From positions 1 through 20,194 of the forward strand of contig JBBHKE010001088.1 in the NCBI GenBank assembly GCA_037447655.1: a stretch of DNA of 20,194 nucleotides, read 5' to 3'. The DNA is from Zygnema cylindricum. Its lineage: Eukaryota > Streptophyta > Zygnematophyceae > Zygnematales > Zygnemataceae. Within the stretch, counting starts at the first letter, position 1, and the number at the start of each line of letters is the position of its first letter. The notes under the pieces were generated by a model. That model saw nothing but the letters and a program-made list of their open reading frames with translations. It had not been told where the DNA came from and searched no databases. Of this stretch, positions 1 through 9,881 are shown piece after piece. Both the position numbers and the translations under genes were made by a program.

Positions 1-669
1 ATTAGTATAGAGAAATCTTCAGAGTAAAAAAACAAAGAGTGTTATTAATCCTATTTTGGGTTCATGGGCCTAACGCCAACAAAACCTCAATGCTAATTTG
101 ACACCTATAACTCTAATTTGGACCTTCCTATGGTGTAGGCGCTATAATCTGTGTTCACATAGTCAATGTTTGAATGCCATAGCCGTATTAGAATGTTTAC
201 GTTTCTTTGAGTCACGTGAAGAAAGCACTTCGAGAGAACCCATGAGTGGTTTTTTGCCCAAAAAGGTGCAAAGCACTACGCTACGTGCTTAAGTTAGTCT
301 CTTTTGAGCCAAACTTTGTAAATACTAATGTTGATAGTTGTCCAGCAGGTGCAACTTCTGCTCCGAAGGGAGAAGCAGCGGATTACAATAAGAAATAAGG
401 TGACAGGTTTGAATAACGCCGGAGGTTTGAAATATTGCTGTACGTCCCCGTCTTTGGAGGGCGCAACGACTCCAAAAAGAAAGGGGGGTACTTTTTCGGA
501 TGTATGACGTTAGTATGACGCCGGCCCCTAGGGGGTAGGAACGAATTACAAGCATGAAGGGTGGACGGTGCGTGCCCAGTTGTTTTGGGACCAAATGAAT
601 ACTGAAAAAGCCGAGGTATGGAGGAGTGCCAAGAAGCAGCACAAATTCCTCTTCTTATTTAGTTACCAT

Positions 670-751
670 CTTGCACTCCGCGCAAGCACCCCCTTCGGCT
701 GCCTTTTCTTGTGCTACTTCTTCACCTTCGGCTGTCACAAAGGAGTGCAAG
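670..751. repeat. Short inverted repeat enclosing a direct repeat
   Basis: CTTGCACTCC at 670-679 is perfectly complementary to GGAGTGCAAG at 742-751, and one more base pairs outside (669 with 752). Inside, CCTTCGGCTG occurs twice in direct orientation (692-701 and 725-734). It could form a stem with a loop of about 60 bases. No function is recognised. Confidence 0.4.
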
Positions 752-758
752 AATAAGC

Positions 759-1016
759 AGCCGACATGAAAAGTTACACCGGGTATTGCTATTAGTATTA
801 ATATTTTTTTTGCCACTCATAACATCTATTTTTTTGGTACACACTAGTCGGATTATGGATTTGAAGGGTGCGATTGAAAACCAAGATTCTCACCTTCCCG
901 CTGGCGGTCTCCATGTGAAAATCGGACAAGTGTGTACGGAAAAAAAATGTTTTAAGTGGTCAAAGAACTATTAACACTAATAGCAATACATGGTGTACTT
1001 CGTACCTCAGTCGGAG
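759..1016. repeat. Long imperfect foldback (MITE-like or hairpin)
   Basis: The left arm, about 771-854, pairs with the right arm, about 918-1000. By eye roughly four of five bases match, including an 18-base block (785-802 against 970-987) with one mismatch. Weaker pairing reaches outward to CCGAC at 761-765 and GTCGG at 1010-1014. The loop is about 63 bases. No clear target duplication or known transposon terminus is visible, so it may be a degraded MITE, a foldback element or a small-RNA hairpin locus. No protein is encoded. Confidence 0.55.
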
Positions 1017-2120
1017 GTGCGCGGTTATAGAGTGATACTTTAACTAAAATCACTTTGCGAATTGATTTCCGTTTTTTGATGAGCTGGACTTGAGTGCCCA
1101 TGGGTTGAAAAAAAGAAAACGTCAAAATGGGTACAAAAGAGGACAAAAATGAAGTACATTCAAAGAAACAAGATGAAGCTTAATGGAGAAATTAGTACTA
1201 CTAATTCTATTTTTGGTTCGAGGGTCAAAGTTTAAAGACGCTGGATTGTTGTCACTCTCACTAATAGCTATTCACAATGTACAGTTGATATTACAATTTT
1301 AGGGTTCCACACTTTTCGCCACGGCAGTTCGAGGCATAGATTGAAATGAACAAACTAAGAAATAGTGTACGATCGTATAGTTCTAGGTAATCGTATGAAA
1401 GTTAGACATGTACGGAAGACACAAAGAAATCATGTAAGATTGATGACGTCCAATCAGTTTGAACTATTTGAGAGTTCTCTTTTTTAAAGGTCGTCCAACT
1501 GTCAACAAACATGTGAATTACAATGTACTGTAAAATGTACGACTGATTACATGGGTGTATCGGAATCGCCAAATCGCAAATCCGTACTGTAGTAGACCAA
1601 CACGCTCGGTTTTGCTTCACTCTAGTGATGATCGTGCAAAAAACTCGTATAATATGAAACTAGTTCAAACTAAATCGATTAGCTCGAACTTTAATTTACA
1701 ATGTTTATCAGATTTATGAACTACTCAGGGATTTTGTGACTTGTTTGACCATAGTCCTTGATATGCGAGTTTTGTTGGATATTCATTTTAGATTGGGTGG
1801 CCCTCGACAATTGGAGTTAAAAATTTAGATTCAATACCAACAAATGACGTGCTATAATAAATATTTTTTCACCTTAAAGAAATAAAAACAAATCCTTGAC
1901 ATGTTGTTAACACACCGCGAATCGTAAAGAAATAATTAGCGTAAAAAAATAATTAGTGTAAAAACATGTAAAAAAATAATTGGTATCATTAACTCTAATT
2001 TAGGCTTTCGATTTTTTTTTTAATTTTACTCTAATTTGGGTTTCTTTCCATAATAATTATCTGCGCTGATATCTTTAATGTAAATTAGGTACGTATTGAA
2101 TCTGACAAAACGTACAGTTT

Positions 2121-2181
2121 CAAGTCATTATGACGTTTGCAGTACGCGGTTTGTGAAACGCAGTTTCATCATAACGACTTG
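2121..2181. repeat. Imperfect palindrome
   Basis: Bases 2121-2135 and 2167-2181 are inverted copies matching at 13 of 15 positions, separated by 31 bases. It lies about 50 bases from the insertion site of element A. No function is recognised. Confidence 0.35.
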
Positions 2182-2227
2182 CATTTTTATAATTTTTCAG
2201 TTAATAAAGTACAATTTTGCACGATTA

Positions 2228-2232
2228 GACAT
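2228..2232. repeat. Target-site duplication of element A (GACAT)
   Basis: GACAT directly precedes the LTR end at 2233 and recurs at 10832-10836 directly after the opposite LTR end. A perfect 5-bp duplication fits a copia integrase and fixes both borders of the element. Confidence 0.88.
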
Positions 2233-2439
2233 TGCAATTCTGTATCTCCCATTAGACCACAAAATTTAAGAAGCCTCTAAATATTTTTTGACTAACCCCC
2301 TTTCAACCTTTTACCCAAGTAGGCAAATAGACAATCTGACTACATCTATGTGCAGTTTGGATTGCCTTGAGCCCACAACAAAAAGAATCACTCTAAACCC
2401 CCAACCAGACGATAAGTTATGAAGTGGCAAATATGACAA

Positions 2440-2447
2440 TATTTATA
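2440..2447 (-). promoter_or_regulatory. TATA-like box in the A-type LTR
   Basis: The minus strand reads TATAAATA about 210 bases before the LTR end, after a GCTTG context. The B-related solo LTR has a similar CTTGTATAAAT in the equivalent place. In A's 5' LTR the box has decayed to TATGAATA. Its position suits the core promoter at the U3/R border; transcription was not tested. Confidence 0.45.
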
Positions 2448-2953
2448 CAAGCTTGTTAGGAGAGAGGAGGCTACCTCCACAATCCTCTAAGTTCTAAACT
2501 CCTCTCACAACCCATATCTACCGATATACGAACCAATCAAAAGATTGTGTTGTACAGAAAGGTACTATGACCGATGTTTTTGTTTTACAACCCGTGTACG
2601 ACAAGGCCATGGAGTGGACTTCTGTCTCCTCCGGACTTGTTCTCATGCTCTTGAGATTCCTGCTTCCCAATGCTATCTTGCCATGTGGCGCCAGGTCATG
2701 TCACGCCCGAAAACCGCCAAAGTGCCCATATCAGAATCTCGGCGATGACGCGTGCCTTCGGTTCAAAACTGTTGATATTTGAGTATTTTCTTGGTCTTTA
2801 TAGAAAAAGAGCAAAGGCAATCTGTCCCTGACTCCCTTCTCCAAGCCCCCACACTTGTTGTAATCACTGAAGGCTTGATAGGGAGCTAGAGCCATGGCTG
2901 CCTAAGCTCAGTAGAGAAGACAAGGGGTGGATTTGTTAGATTTACCAAAAGGT

Positions 2954-3000
2954 ACTTGACGGACCCAAGAATTGATCGTGGTACCTGCCGTCCGTCAAGT
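2954..3000. repeat. 11-bp inverted repeat in U3 of the solo LTR
   Basis: ACTTGACGGAC at 2954-2964 is perfectly complementary to GTCCGTCAAGT at 2990-3000. The corresponding part of the B LTRs is similar but the pairing is broken. It may be a protein-binding dyad in U3; no factor is recognised. Confidence 0.4.
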
Positions 3001-3170
3001 CACCGTAGCCGTTAGCTGTAACCGTTAAGTCTAGTAATCATATTACGATATATTGGGTTTGAAAAATATTAAAATTGTTACACGTAGATAATTCATTTAA
3101 CGGTGAATAGATACTTAGTGCATACTTAGAGTTTGATTTAGTACGGAGTACGGTATTGGGACGGAACGGG

Positions 3171-3209
3171 TACCGCGCATTTGTTTCGATAGCGAAACAA
3201 ATACCGCGT
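3171..3209. promoter_or_regulatory. Composite U3 palindrome flanked by direct repeats
   Basis: ATTTGTTTCG at 3179-3188 and CGAAACAAAT at 3193-3202 form a perfect 10-bp dyad around four bases. It is flanked by TACCGCGC (3171-3178) and TACCGCGT (3202-3209). The same arrangement occurs at 19335-19376 and, degraded, at about 11636-11678 and 17042-17084. Conservation across diverged LTRs suggests a U3 control site; this is inference. Confidence 0.5.
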
Positions 3210-3566
3210 GTCGAATTTCAGCGGCTAGGATTATAGCCGGTTTTGATCGGACGGCCGCAATAGGTGCCGCGATCACGTAATAGGTAACTTTGGCATTTTT
3301 CGGTCTTTGCCACGTCAGATGACACGTGGCGTGATATCATTTGATTACGGGAACTCCGGAGAAAACGGGAACAAATCGTGATTTGACACATGTCGACATT
3401 TTGGCCATGTTGTACAATGGCCGTTTAGAAAGTAAACCGGCACCTGTACTTTTTTGTACGACAACTTAATTTGATTGGTGACGTACTTTAGTAGATAGAG
3501 TTTTAGAGGGGGAATAGGACTTAGAAAATTTTGGGTAGGTAACTGCCTCTCCCAGAGAGCACCTTG

Positions 3567-3573
3567 TATAAAT
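3567..3573 (+). promoter_or_regulatory. TATA box of the solo LTR
   Basis: TATAAAT occurs 12 bases after the GAGAG of a CTCTC-CCA-GAGAG motif and about 370 bases before the LTR end. The B LTRs have TGTACAAAAGG at the same place, apparently a decayed version. Confidence 0.5.
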
Positions 3574-4366
3574 GGCAAACTTTGGCCAGCCATAACGATT
3601 GATTTTCTTGACCATTTTCAGTGATTGTTTTTGCTGCGGACTTAGGGGAGTCTAGGCTACACAGGGGTATAGTTGGTCATAGTTTTTGCCATCCAGGGTG
3701 GCTGCATTTCTAAGGGAAAGTCAAAGTGGGTGAATGTGTCCAAAACTCATATTCTAACTTTGCATTGTGTGGTGGAACTGAGCACACAGAAAGTCTTATT
3801 TCACAGGGGTGAAGCTATAATGGAATTGTGATTGTCAAGTGGTCAGTCATTTGGGTTTATATGAACTTGGAGTCGACACTATCTAGATAAGCTTTTTTTG
3901 GATCTGCGATTTCTGTGGGCAATGGAACACACAGAGTTTCAAAAACCGGCTTTTAACACTAGCTGTTGAATTAATGTTCTGTCTACCTATAAAAATATTA
4001 TAACTATTTCTATGTTACACTTCCTACCAATGCGTTAATCGGCTCAATTGGATACTAGAAGTTTAAATAATTATCACACCTTATGTATCTTAGAACTGGT
4101 CCAAGACTATAGGAAAACGCTACCGGCTACCGGCTACTAACCATGGGGACCAAGATCAAATCCTTGGTCCGTCAATCTTTTTACTATCAACTAGTTAGTC
4201 TTCTTCCTGTCTGCAGAGGCTGCCATGGCTCCATCTCCCTCTCTTTCTTTCAGTTATTACAAAAAGTATGTGGGCTAGAGGAAGGAGGTGGAAGCAGGCT
4301 ACCTATACTTCCCTTTTAATCTATTAAGACCTAGAAAAATACTCTCTAAATCTAGTGATTGCAACA

Positions 4367-4377
4367 CTCCCCTTATG
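4367..4377 (-). other. Polypurine tract of element A
   Basis: The minus strand reads CATAAGGGGAG directly before the TGTTG start of the 3' LTR. Element B has ATAAGGGGAG at the same place. It would prime plus-strand DNA synthesis. Confidence 0.8.
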
Positions 4378-4427
4378 TTCTACTCTAATTTTAATTTCTA
4401 TTTTAATCCACATTTTTCTCTACAATA

Positions 4428-5223
4428 TTATACCTTGGGTGATGGCACAGGTTTGGTCATCATATCAACCACCATATTCCCATCACCTCTATACACAAGA
4501 TTCACATTTTTTTTTTCAACCTTTTCCCTCACAAAACTTAATCGTATGTCCATATGTTTAGCTTTGAAATGATGTTTTGGATTGGTTGCAATTGCAATAG
4601 AAGCTTGATTATCACAAAACACTTCATGCATTCCCTCTTTCATATACCCTAGTTCTTACAATAAGAATTGACCCACATTAACTCTTTTAGAACAGAACAA
4701 GAGGCCATGTACTCAACCTCTATAATGGACTGACCAACTACCTTTTGTTGCTTCCTGCTCTAAGAGCAAGCACCTTCCCCCACATACAACACATACCCAG
4801 AGGTACATCTTCTCATAGGTGCATTTCCATAACTGACGTCATTCCAAGTAGTGATGTCAGTGTGCTCCCCTCACAAATGCAACCATATTTCCTTGGGCCC
4901 CACCAGATATCTCATGACTCTCTATACTGCCTCCCAGTCTCTCTTCCTAAGATTGTTAAAAATCCTACTGAGGACTCCAACTGTTGCTGCTATGTCCGTT
5001 CTAGTACAATTAATAAGGTTGATTAAACTTCCAACAACTCGCTTGTAAGGAATAGTTCCATAAACTATTTTTCTTCTGGTCTCATCTGATCATCTAAGAT
5101 TATCACTCCTCCTTCTACACTCCTTTGACTTACTCTCGTCAAGTCCATGGGATTGGTAAAGCGGTTTGCCGTTTCCATCTGAAATTTCTCGAGCATATTT
5201 CCTATATCTTCTTTATGAGTAAG
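4428..5223 (-). pseudogene. Element A RNase H region (broken)
   Basis: This is the C-terminal part of the copia Pol polyprotein, RNase H, which removes the RNA strand after reverse transcription. Read 5' to 3' on the minus strand, fragments match element B in order: the IGNMLEKFQM connection (about 5170-5200), a DIAATVGVLS segment, a RDWEAV segment, the DITTW...SYG block, and a 71-codon open piece (4428-4643) containing FCDNQASIAIA and KHHFKAKHMDIRLSFV. The aspartate of FCDNQ is a conserved active-site residue of copia RNases H. Several stops and frameshifts separate the fragments. The 1139-bp insertion at 5229-6367 cuts it off from the RT region. A short decayed tail homologous to B's pol end lies between 4428 and the polypurine tract. 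Confidence 0.88.
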
Positions 5224-5228
5224 TGTGA

Positions 5229-6367
5229 TGTTGTTTTTGAAATGTTTGTTTCGTTCTTACGCCACATTTTGTGCGCACGCGACGTTTCGTGCGTAGATTA
5301 ATACCGCAAGTAATGTGGTTGTACAAATGGAGGTTCGAATGGATTTGTGGATTGGGGGAGTAAATGTATCAGTAAAATTAAAGGGACGTGATGGAGTAAT
5401 TGAGTGGCGCGGAATGCGTTAAGAAATGGACGGCGGATTGCGACGCGATCCGACGTGAAATATACGAAATGTACGTCGCCGGTACGGAGCATCTAATTTG
5501 GACAAATGTACTTTATATGCGATAGGCGACGTTTATGACAAATGACGTGTACCATAATTGTGACAATCCACATTTAATGCAAAGGACACATCTGCGGCAC
5601 GGAAATGATTTTGGTTGTACTATTATTATATTGGCAAGTGGACGTGAGTTCGCTTCTCGACGTCGTGGAATATTTGACGAGATTCATGGAGTCTTGTTGA
5701 GTTACATGCAATGACTCAACATACAATTTTGTTGTCGGTGTAAATATTTGGTTCAACATTGTTTTGCTTTTTGTGAATTAATTATTAGTGTACGTTTACT
5801 TAATTTTGACATACCTTGAAGTATTCGGGTATATCTACATTGATTGAGGAAGCTGGTAGTTAGCGTACGGCTAGTATGCCTCCGTACATTCAGTAGTGTG
5901 CTCTAGTTTATAGTTGTGGGACTTAGTCAATTTAAGATATAGGAACTTTTGGACCAAAAACTGTTTATGGTGTTTTTTTTGGTAATTTTATCTAAGGATT
6001 ACTCTCATATCTGTTGCCAGAATTATCTAAAATTCTGCATGTGTGTTCCTCTTTATAATGTCACTAATTTGCAGGCCAATTGTGTGCCTGGTCTGTGTTT
6101 TACTTCATTGTGAAGTTAGTCTGATTTATCAAAGTTTTGGCAGACTGTTTTTCTGCAACTTTGACTAGATGATGTGATCGCTCTGTTTATTATATCTGTT
6201 TGAAACTTTGTGAGGTTATTCCAAATCCTAGATAATATCTGTTGATGTAGTTTCAGCTTGTTTTGTTATTTTTGTAGAATTCTGTGTTGATTCAAAGTAG
6301 GCTGTTTTTGGGTAGTCTGTGGTGCTTCCGAGGGTGAATCCATGGCTAGAAATGGCTATGGACAACA
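5229..6367 (+). mobile_element. LTR-like insertion (probable solo LTR) of unassigned family
   Basis: This 1139-bp block interrupts A between RT and RNase H, which align with B on either side. It starts TGTTG and ends CAACA, a perfect 5-bp inverted terminus of TG...CA type, and TGTGA flanks it at 5224-5228 and 6368-6372. These are the marks of a solo LTR or a small non-autonomous LTR element. No protein is encoded. The strand is uncertain. Plus is preferred because the T-rich second half resembles U5, a TTTATAAT lies about 315 bases before the end, and an ATG in good context (6342) opens a frame reaching the last two bases in the same phase as the Gag start in the other LTRs. The first half is CpG-containing and matches nothing else here. 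Confidence 0.8.
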
Positions 6368-6372
6368 TGTGA

Positions 6373-7319
6373 TAATATTTTTCCCCCTATCTCTTTCCAT
6401 TTGAATTCCCAAAATGTATTTTGCCTCTCTTAAGTCCTTCAAAACAAATCTGCTTCTAAGATCTTTCTTTAGCTTATTGATCATTTCCATCGACTTACTT
6501 AACACCAGTAAGTCATCCACATAAATTGCAATAAAAATAACACCATTCTCATCCTCAAACATGTATATAGAATGGTCAGAGCTGATCCGCGTATATCACA
6601 AACTGGTGAGAAACTCATCTAGTTTCTTATTCCATTGTCAGGGAGCCTGCTTATGTCCATATAAAGACTTTTGAAGCCTGTAGACTTTGCTCTCCTCTCT
6701 TTCTCTACAAACCCCTGTGGTTGTCGCATGAAGATTTCTTCCTCTAATTCACCGTTGAGGAAAGCGGTCTTAATGTCCATCTGGTGTATTTCCATGTCTT
6801 CGGCTACCGCTAGAGTGAGAAAAATCCTTACAGATGGGAACCCAACCACCGGAGCAAAAGTCTTCTCATAAAGTATCACCTTTTTTTGGGTGAACCCTTT
6901 TGCTACCAACCGAGCTTTATATCTCTCAATGTTATTATCTTGGTTTAGTTTCATTTTAAACACCCATTTGCACCCAACAGGTTTTCTGTCTGAAGGAGAG
7001 TCCACCAACTCCCAATTATTTGATTCCATGATGGAGGCCATCTCATCATTTATGGCTCTAACCCATCTGTCTTTCTCTAGACTATCTTTTGCCTCCAAGT
7101 ATGACTGAGGCTCATCAGGGTGACACTGCATAGTTACCTTGTGAGTGGCCAATTTTTCTTTTAGCCTTTTGCTCCTTATTCGTCCTTCCTCAAAGTCCGA
7201 AGCTAAAATGGAGGGAAGTCTAGGGTTCCTCCTCACTATCTCATCAGCTCCCCTATCCATGGACGCGAGTTCTGGCTCCTCCTTTGTCTCCTCGGAGAGG
7301 ATAGAGATATGAGGAGATT
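6373..7319 (-). pseudogene. Element A reverse transcriptase region (broken)
   Basis: This encodes the copia reverse transcriptase, which copies element RNA into DNA. On the minus strand a 213-codon open piece (7260-6619) contains the usual start of the domain (EMASIMESNNWELVD, KPVGCKWVFK, YKARLVAKGFTQ, FAPVV) and QMDIKTAFLNGELEEEIFM, which carries the first catalytic aspartate. A frameshift follows near 6690-6710, where B reads SLYGLKQAPRQWN. A second open piece (6562 downward) carries the catalytic YVDD at 6512-6523 and then runs into the insertion at 6367. The domain order and spacing match element B, leaving little doubt about identity. It cannot make an active enzyme. Confidence 0.92.
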
Positions 7320-8890
7320 CTAATATATCTCCCCCATCTCGAATCTCCCTAAATATGCAATCTCGTTTTCACTTATGTCTTTTTTGGGAATATCTGAGTC
7401 CTCCTCACTCTCGAACTCAAAACTGATTCTTATCTTCTTGGTGTATTTGAAGAGATCAAATGACTTCGCTTCATCGATGACAACTAGGTGCTTAACTAGA
7501 ATGATGTCTTGTTTCGCTAAGTCATAGACATTATATCCCTTGACATCCTCATCATATCCCACAAAATATCCTGGTTTCCATTTAGTATCTAGCTTCCATC
7601 TTTTCTTATCACTGTCAAGACTCTATACTTGACTACTGAATGCTTTTAGGTGAGAAATATTTGGTTTCCTTCCAGCCCATCTCTCATAAGGTGTCATTCC
7701 TTTCATGGTTGTAGTAAGGACTCAATTCTTAAAGTAGTTAGCACAGTTCATGGCTTCTGCCCATAACCTTTTTCTTATCCTCTAATTGCCCAACATACTA
7801 CATACACTATCTCCTAGAGTCCGGTTGAAACTCTCAGCTACCCCATTTTGTTCTGGATAATTTGGTACAATCTTTTGGTGCTGAACTCCTTCATCCCTCA
7901 AGTATTCCTCAAACTGGTTAGAGGTATATTCTCCCCTATTATCACTTCTTATTCTCTTAATGGGGGTTTGGTGTAACTTCTCACTCTAGGCTTTATATTC
8001 TTTGAAGTAAGTTGATGTTTCAGACTTTATATTTAGGAATTAGACTGTAGAGTATTTAGACCAATCGTTAGTAATTGTTAGCATATACCTCTTCCCTCCA
8101 ATTGAAGGTACTCTTGCCGGTCCCCAAATATTTGTGTGGACCTGATCTAGTACTTTCTCACCTCTTAATGTGGCAGTTTTGGGAAAGGGGAGTCTGTGAG
8201 CCTTACCTTGGGCACAAACACTACAATCATCCATCATTTCATTATCCCCAAACTGAATGCCTTCTACTACACTAGGCTTTTTCATTTCCCTCAGCCTATC
8301 AAAATGCACATGCCCCAACCGCTTATGCCAGATCATCAAGCTCGAAACACCACCATAGTAAGCACTCTTCTTTTCATTACTCAGGTTAAGCCTAAACATT
8401 CCTTGGCTACCGTTATCTGCAGTGAAGTAGACTTCATCTCCATACTTAGCTGTAAAGACTCCCTTTCTAGTGAAGGTATCAAAATCCTTGTCATCTAATA
8501 AAAATGTAGAGACAAGGTTCCTACTCAGTTGAGGAATGTAGAGCACATCCCTGAAAGTGAGTATAGAAGTCTTGCCCTCCACAACGACTTTCAGATCTAC
8601 TAAACCAACTAGATTTGTAGTAACTACTTTCCTATCCTCATTCTCTATCTCTACAGTAGGGATCTTTTTTAGCTTGGTATAAAGGTTTTTTTCACGACAC
8701 CTTTTCATGGATGCACCTGAGTTGTTGATCCACACTTCCTCTGGAGCTTCCCGAATGGCACCAAGAGCACACTTCTGTCTCCGAGGAATCTCTTTCTCCT
8801 CCATGTTCTCATCAAGGAGGAGTTCCCCATCCTCCTCCTTAGAGGACTCGTCCTCCTCAGTCTCTCTTTTCACTTGTGTGACCACAAGGT
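7320..8890 (-). pseudogene. Element A protease and integrase region (broken)
   Basis: On the minus strand this runs from an acidic linker into protease, the GAG-pre-integrase zinc-binding segment and integrase. Protease would cut the polyprotein and integrase would insert the DNA copy. A 281-codon open piece (8885-8040) holds WINNSGAS, where element B has WIIDSGAS: the catalytic aspartate is asparagine (codon 8721-8723). It then holds WHKRLGHVH and CSVCAQGKAHRLPF, the HHCC zinc motif. The first integrase catalytic aspartate is also asparagine (codon 8130-8132, HTNIWGP against HTDIWGP in B). The rest of integrase (8040-7563) is recognisable but has several stops. The C-terminal GYDEDVKGYNVYDL segment is open again at 7562-7320. 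Confidence 0.9.
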
Positions 8891-9881
8891 CTTTCTTCTT
8901 CCCTCCGGAAGGGACCCCTCCACTATTCTTTTCAAGCCTTAGCTCAAAAAGCTTGGTTCACTCTACCATATAGTGTCTTGGCTTTTTGCAAAAGTGACTA
9001 AGACCCTTTGGGGGCCTTGGTCCTCCAGATTGGTCTCTTTCTCCTTTGAAGCTGTCGTATGGCTTCTTTAAATCCTTCCTATACCGATCTCCTCCGGCAG
9101 CTAGAGCTTGAATGCTTTTTCCTCCTCTCTGAATCTCGATGGTGTTCTCTTGCACAAGAATCATCGGGACCATTTTATTTCACTTCCAAGAACTGTTATC
9201 CAATTCTTGCACTCGGTACACTATGTTCTCATACTCATCAAGCAACTTTATGATGAGGGTGTTGACTTTCATCCTCATTGTACTTGTCCATCCGTCACTC
9301 TCCATCTCTATAAAAGAACAAGAGAGATCATTATAGTAGTCTAACATCTTTCCCCCTTTGTAAGTGTAGTCCCCTAGCCTCTGCTTGGCCAATTAAAACT
9401 CTTGAATAGTACCGGCTCTATAGATCTCCAATAAAGTCACCCACAACTCCTCGGCCTTGTTAATGTTAAGATGGGAAGTTCCTAAATCTTGAGTAAGGTG
9501 CCTCAGAATGAAATGCCTGGCCACCTTGTTTGTGTAGTCTCACATTTGAGTATCATTTTCCGTGGTCTTCACGGCCACCCCTCTAAGTGCAGTGGCGATA
9601 GGGGTAAGAGGTGTCTCCTTCTCTTTTCCCTTTTTAGATACATTGCTGGTCGCATCGTGTGCCTCCTCCGTTGGAGCAGATGCTGCTGCAAAAAACCTCA
9701 CTACAACAAACCTTGGAGGGGTTCCCTGAGATGGACGTCTCACTTGTCCACTAACAATACCCCAGTATCGTTTTTCACACAAAGCCCGTGTCATCATGGC
9801 TTCCAAATAAATGAACCTAGATCTGTTGAAGATGCGCACCGTAGAGGGTTGGCCGAAAACGTTCAATTCTGTGTCTCCCAT
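8891..9881 (-). pseudogene. Element A gag region (broken), starting inside the LTR
   Basis: Gag forms the virus-like particle and binds element RNA. The minus-strand frame opens at ATG 9881-9879, 20 bases inside the 5' LTR, and crosses the primer-binding site without a stop. The N-terminus, MGDTELNVFGQPS, is collinear without gaps with element B. The usual copia Gag N-terminal pattern follows (FNRSRFIYLEAMM, YWGIVSGQ). The first stop, at 9540-9542, is TGA where B has a tryptophan codon (TGG). Later pieces include HFILRHLTQ, GDYTYKGGKMLDYY, LLDEYENIV and a damaged zinc knuckle SHFCKKPRHYMVE: its first cysteine is serine and its last is a stop (8958-8960). The frame then joins the protease region. 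The other LTR of A also keeps the ATG. Confidence 0.88.
9847..9861 (-). other. Primer-binding site of element A (decayed)
   Basis: Directly inside the 5' LTR the minus strand reads CGTTTTCGGCCAACC. It matches element B's site at 11 of 15 positions, in the same place and reading frame. Confidence 0.65.

Larger units (their letters stand above)
1..2227. other. AT-rich flank without a recognisable gene
   Basis: No reading frame here resembles a known protein; open frames are at most about 105 codons and look accidental. The stretch holds a 670-751 inverted repeat, the 759-1016 foldback and the 2121-2181 palindrome, listed separately. It is the target DNA into which element A inserted at 2228-2232, and it continues on the other side of A at 10837. 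It could be ordinary intergenic DNA, or the non-coding interior of a larger element whose 3' LTR is at 18909-19957; the sequence alone does not decide. Confidence 0.5.
2770..3941 (+). mobile_element. Solo LTR related to family B, nested in A's 3' LTR
   Basis: This 1172-bp unit starts TGTTGATATT and ends GAGTTTCA. AAAAC flanks it at 2765-2769 and 3942-3946, so a complete element inserted here and later lost its interior by LTR-LTR recombination. U3 resembles element B's LTR throughout: the start block, GCCATGGC at 2891-2898, the palindrome at 3179-3202 and the CTCTC-GAGAG motif before the promoter. The last roughly 300 bases differ strongly from B, so it represents another subfamily. An ATG at 3922 lies exactly 20 bases before the LTR end, as in A and B. 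Confidence 0.92.
2233..4366 (-). repeat. 3' LTR of element A, split by a solo LTR
   Basis: The LTR occupies 2233-2764 and 3947-4366, about 957 bases without the inserted solo LTR and its extra target copy, against 970 for the other LTR. On the minus strand it begins TGTTGCAATC (4366 downward) and ends GAATTGCA (at 2233). The two halves align continuously with 9862-10831. A copy of the conserved block around GCCATGGC lies at 4222-4229, and a TATA-like box at 2440-2447. Confidence 0.9.

Noticed and set aside
325-642. 105-codon minus-strand open frame in the left flank
   Set aside because: No recognisable motif, no promoter or partner frame, and surroundings that look non-coding; its length is compatible with chance.
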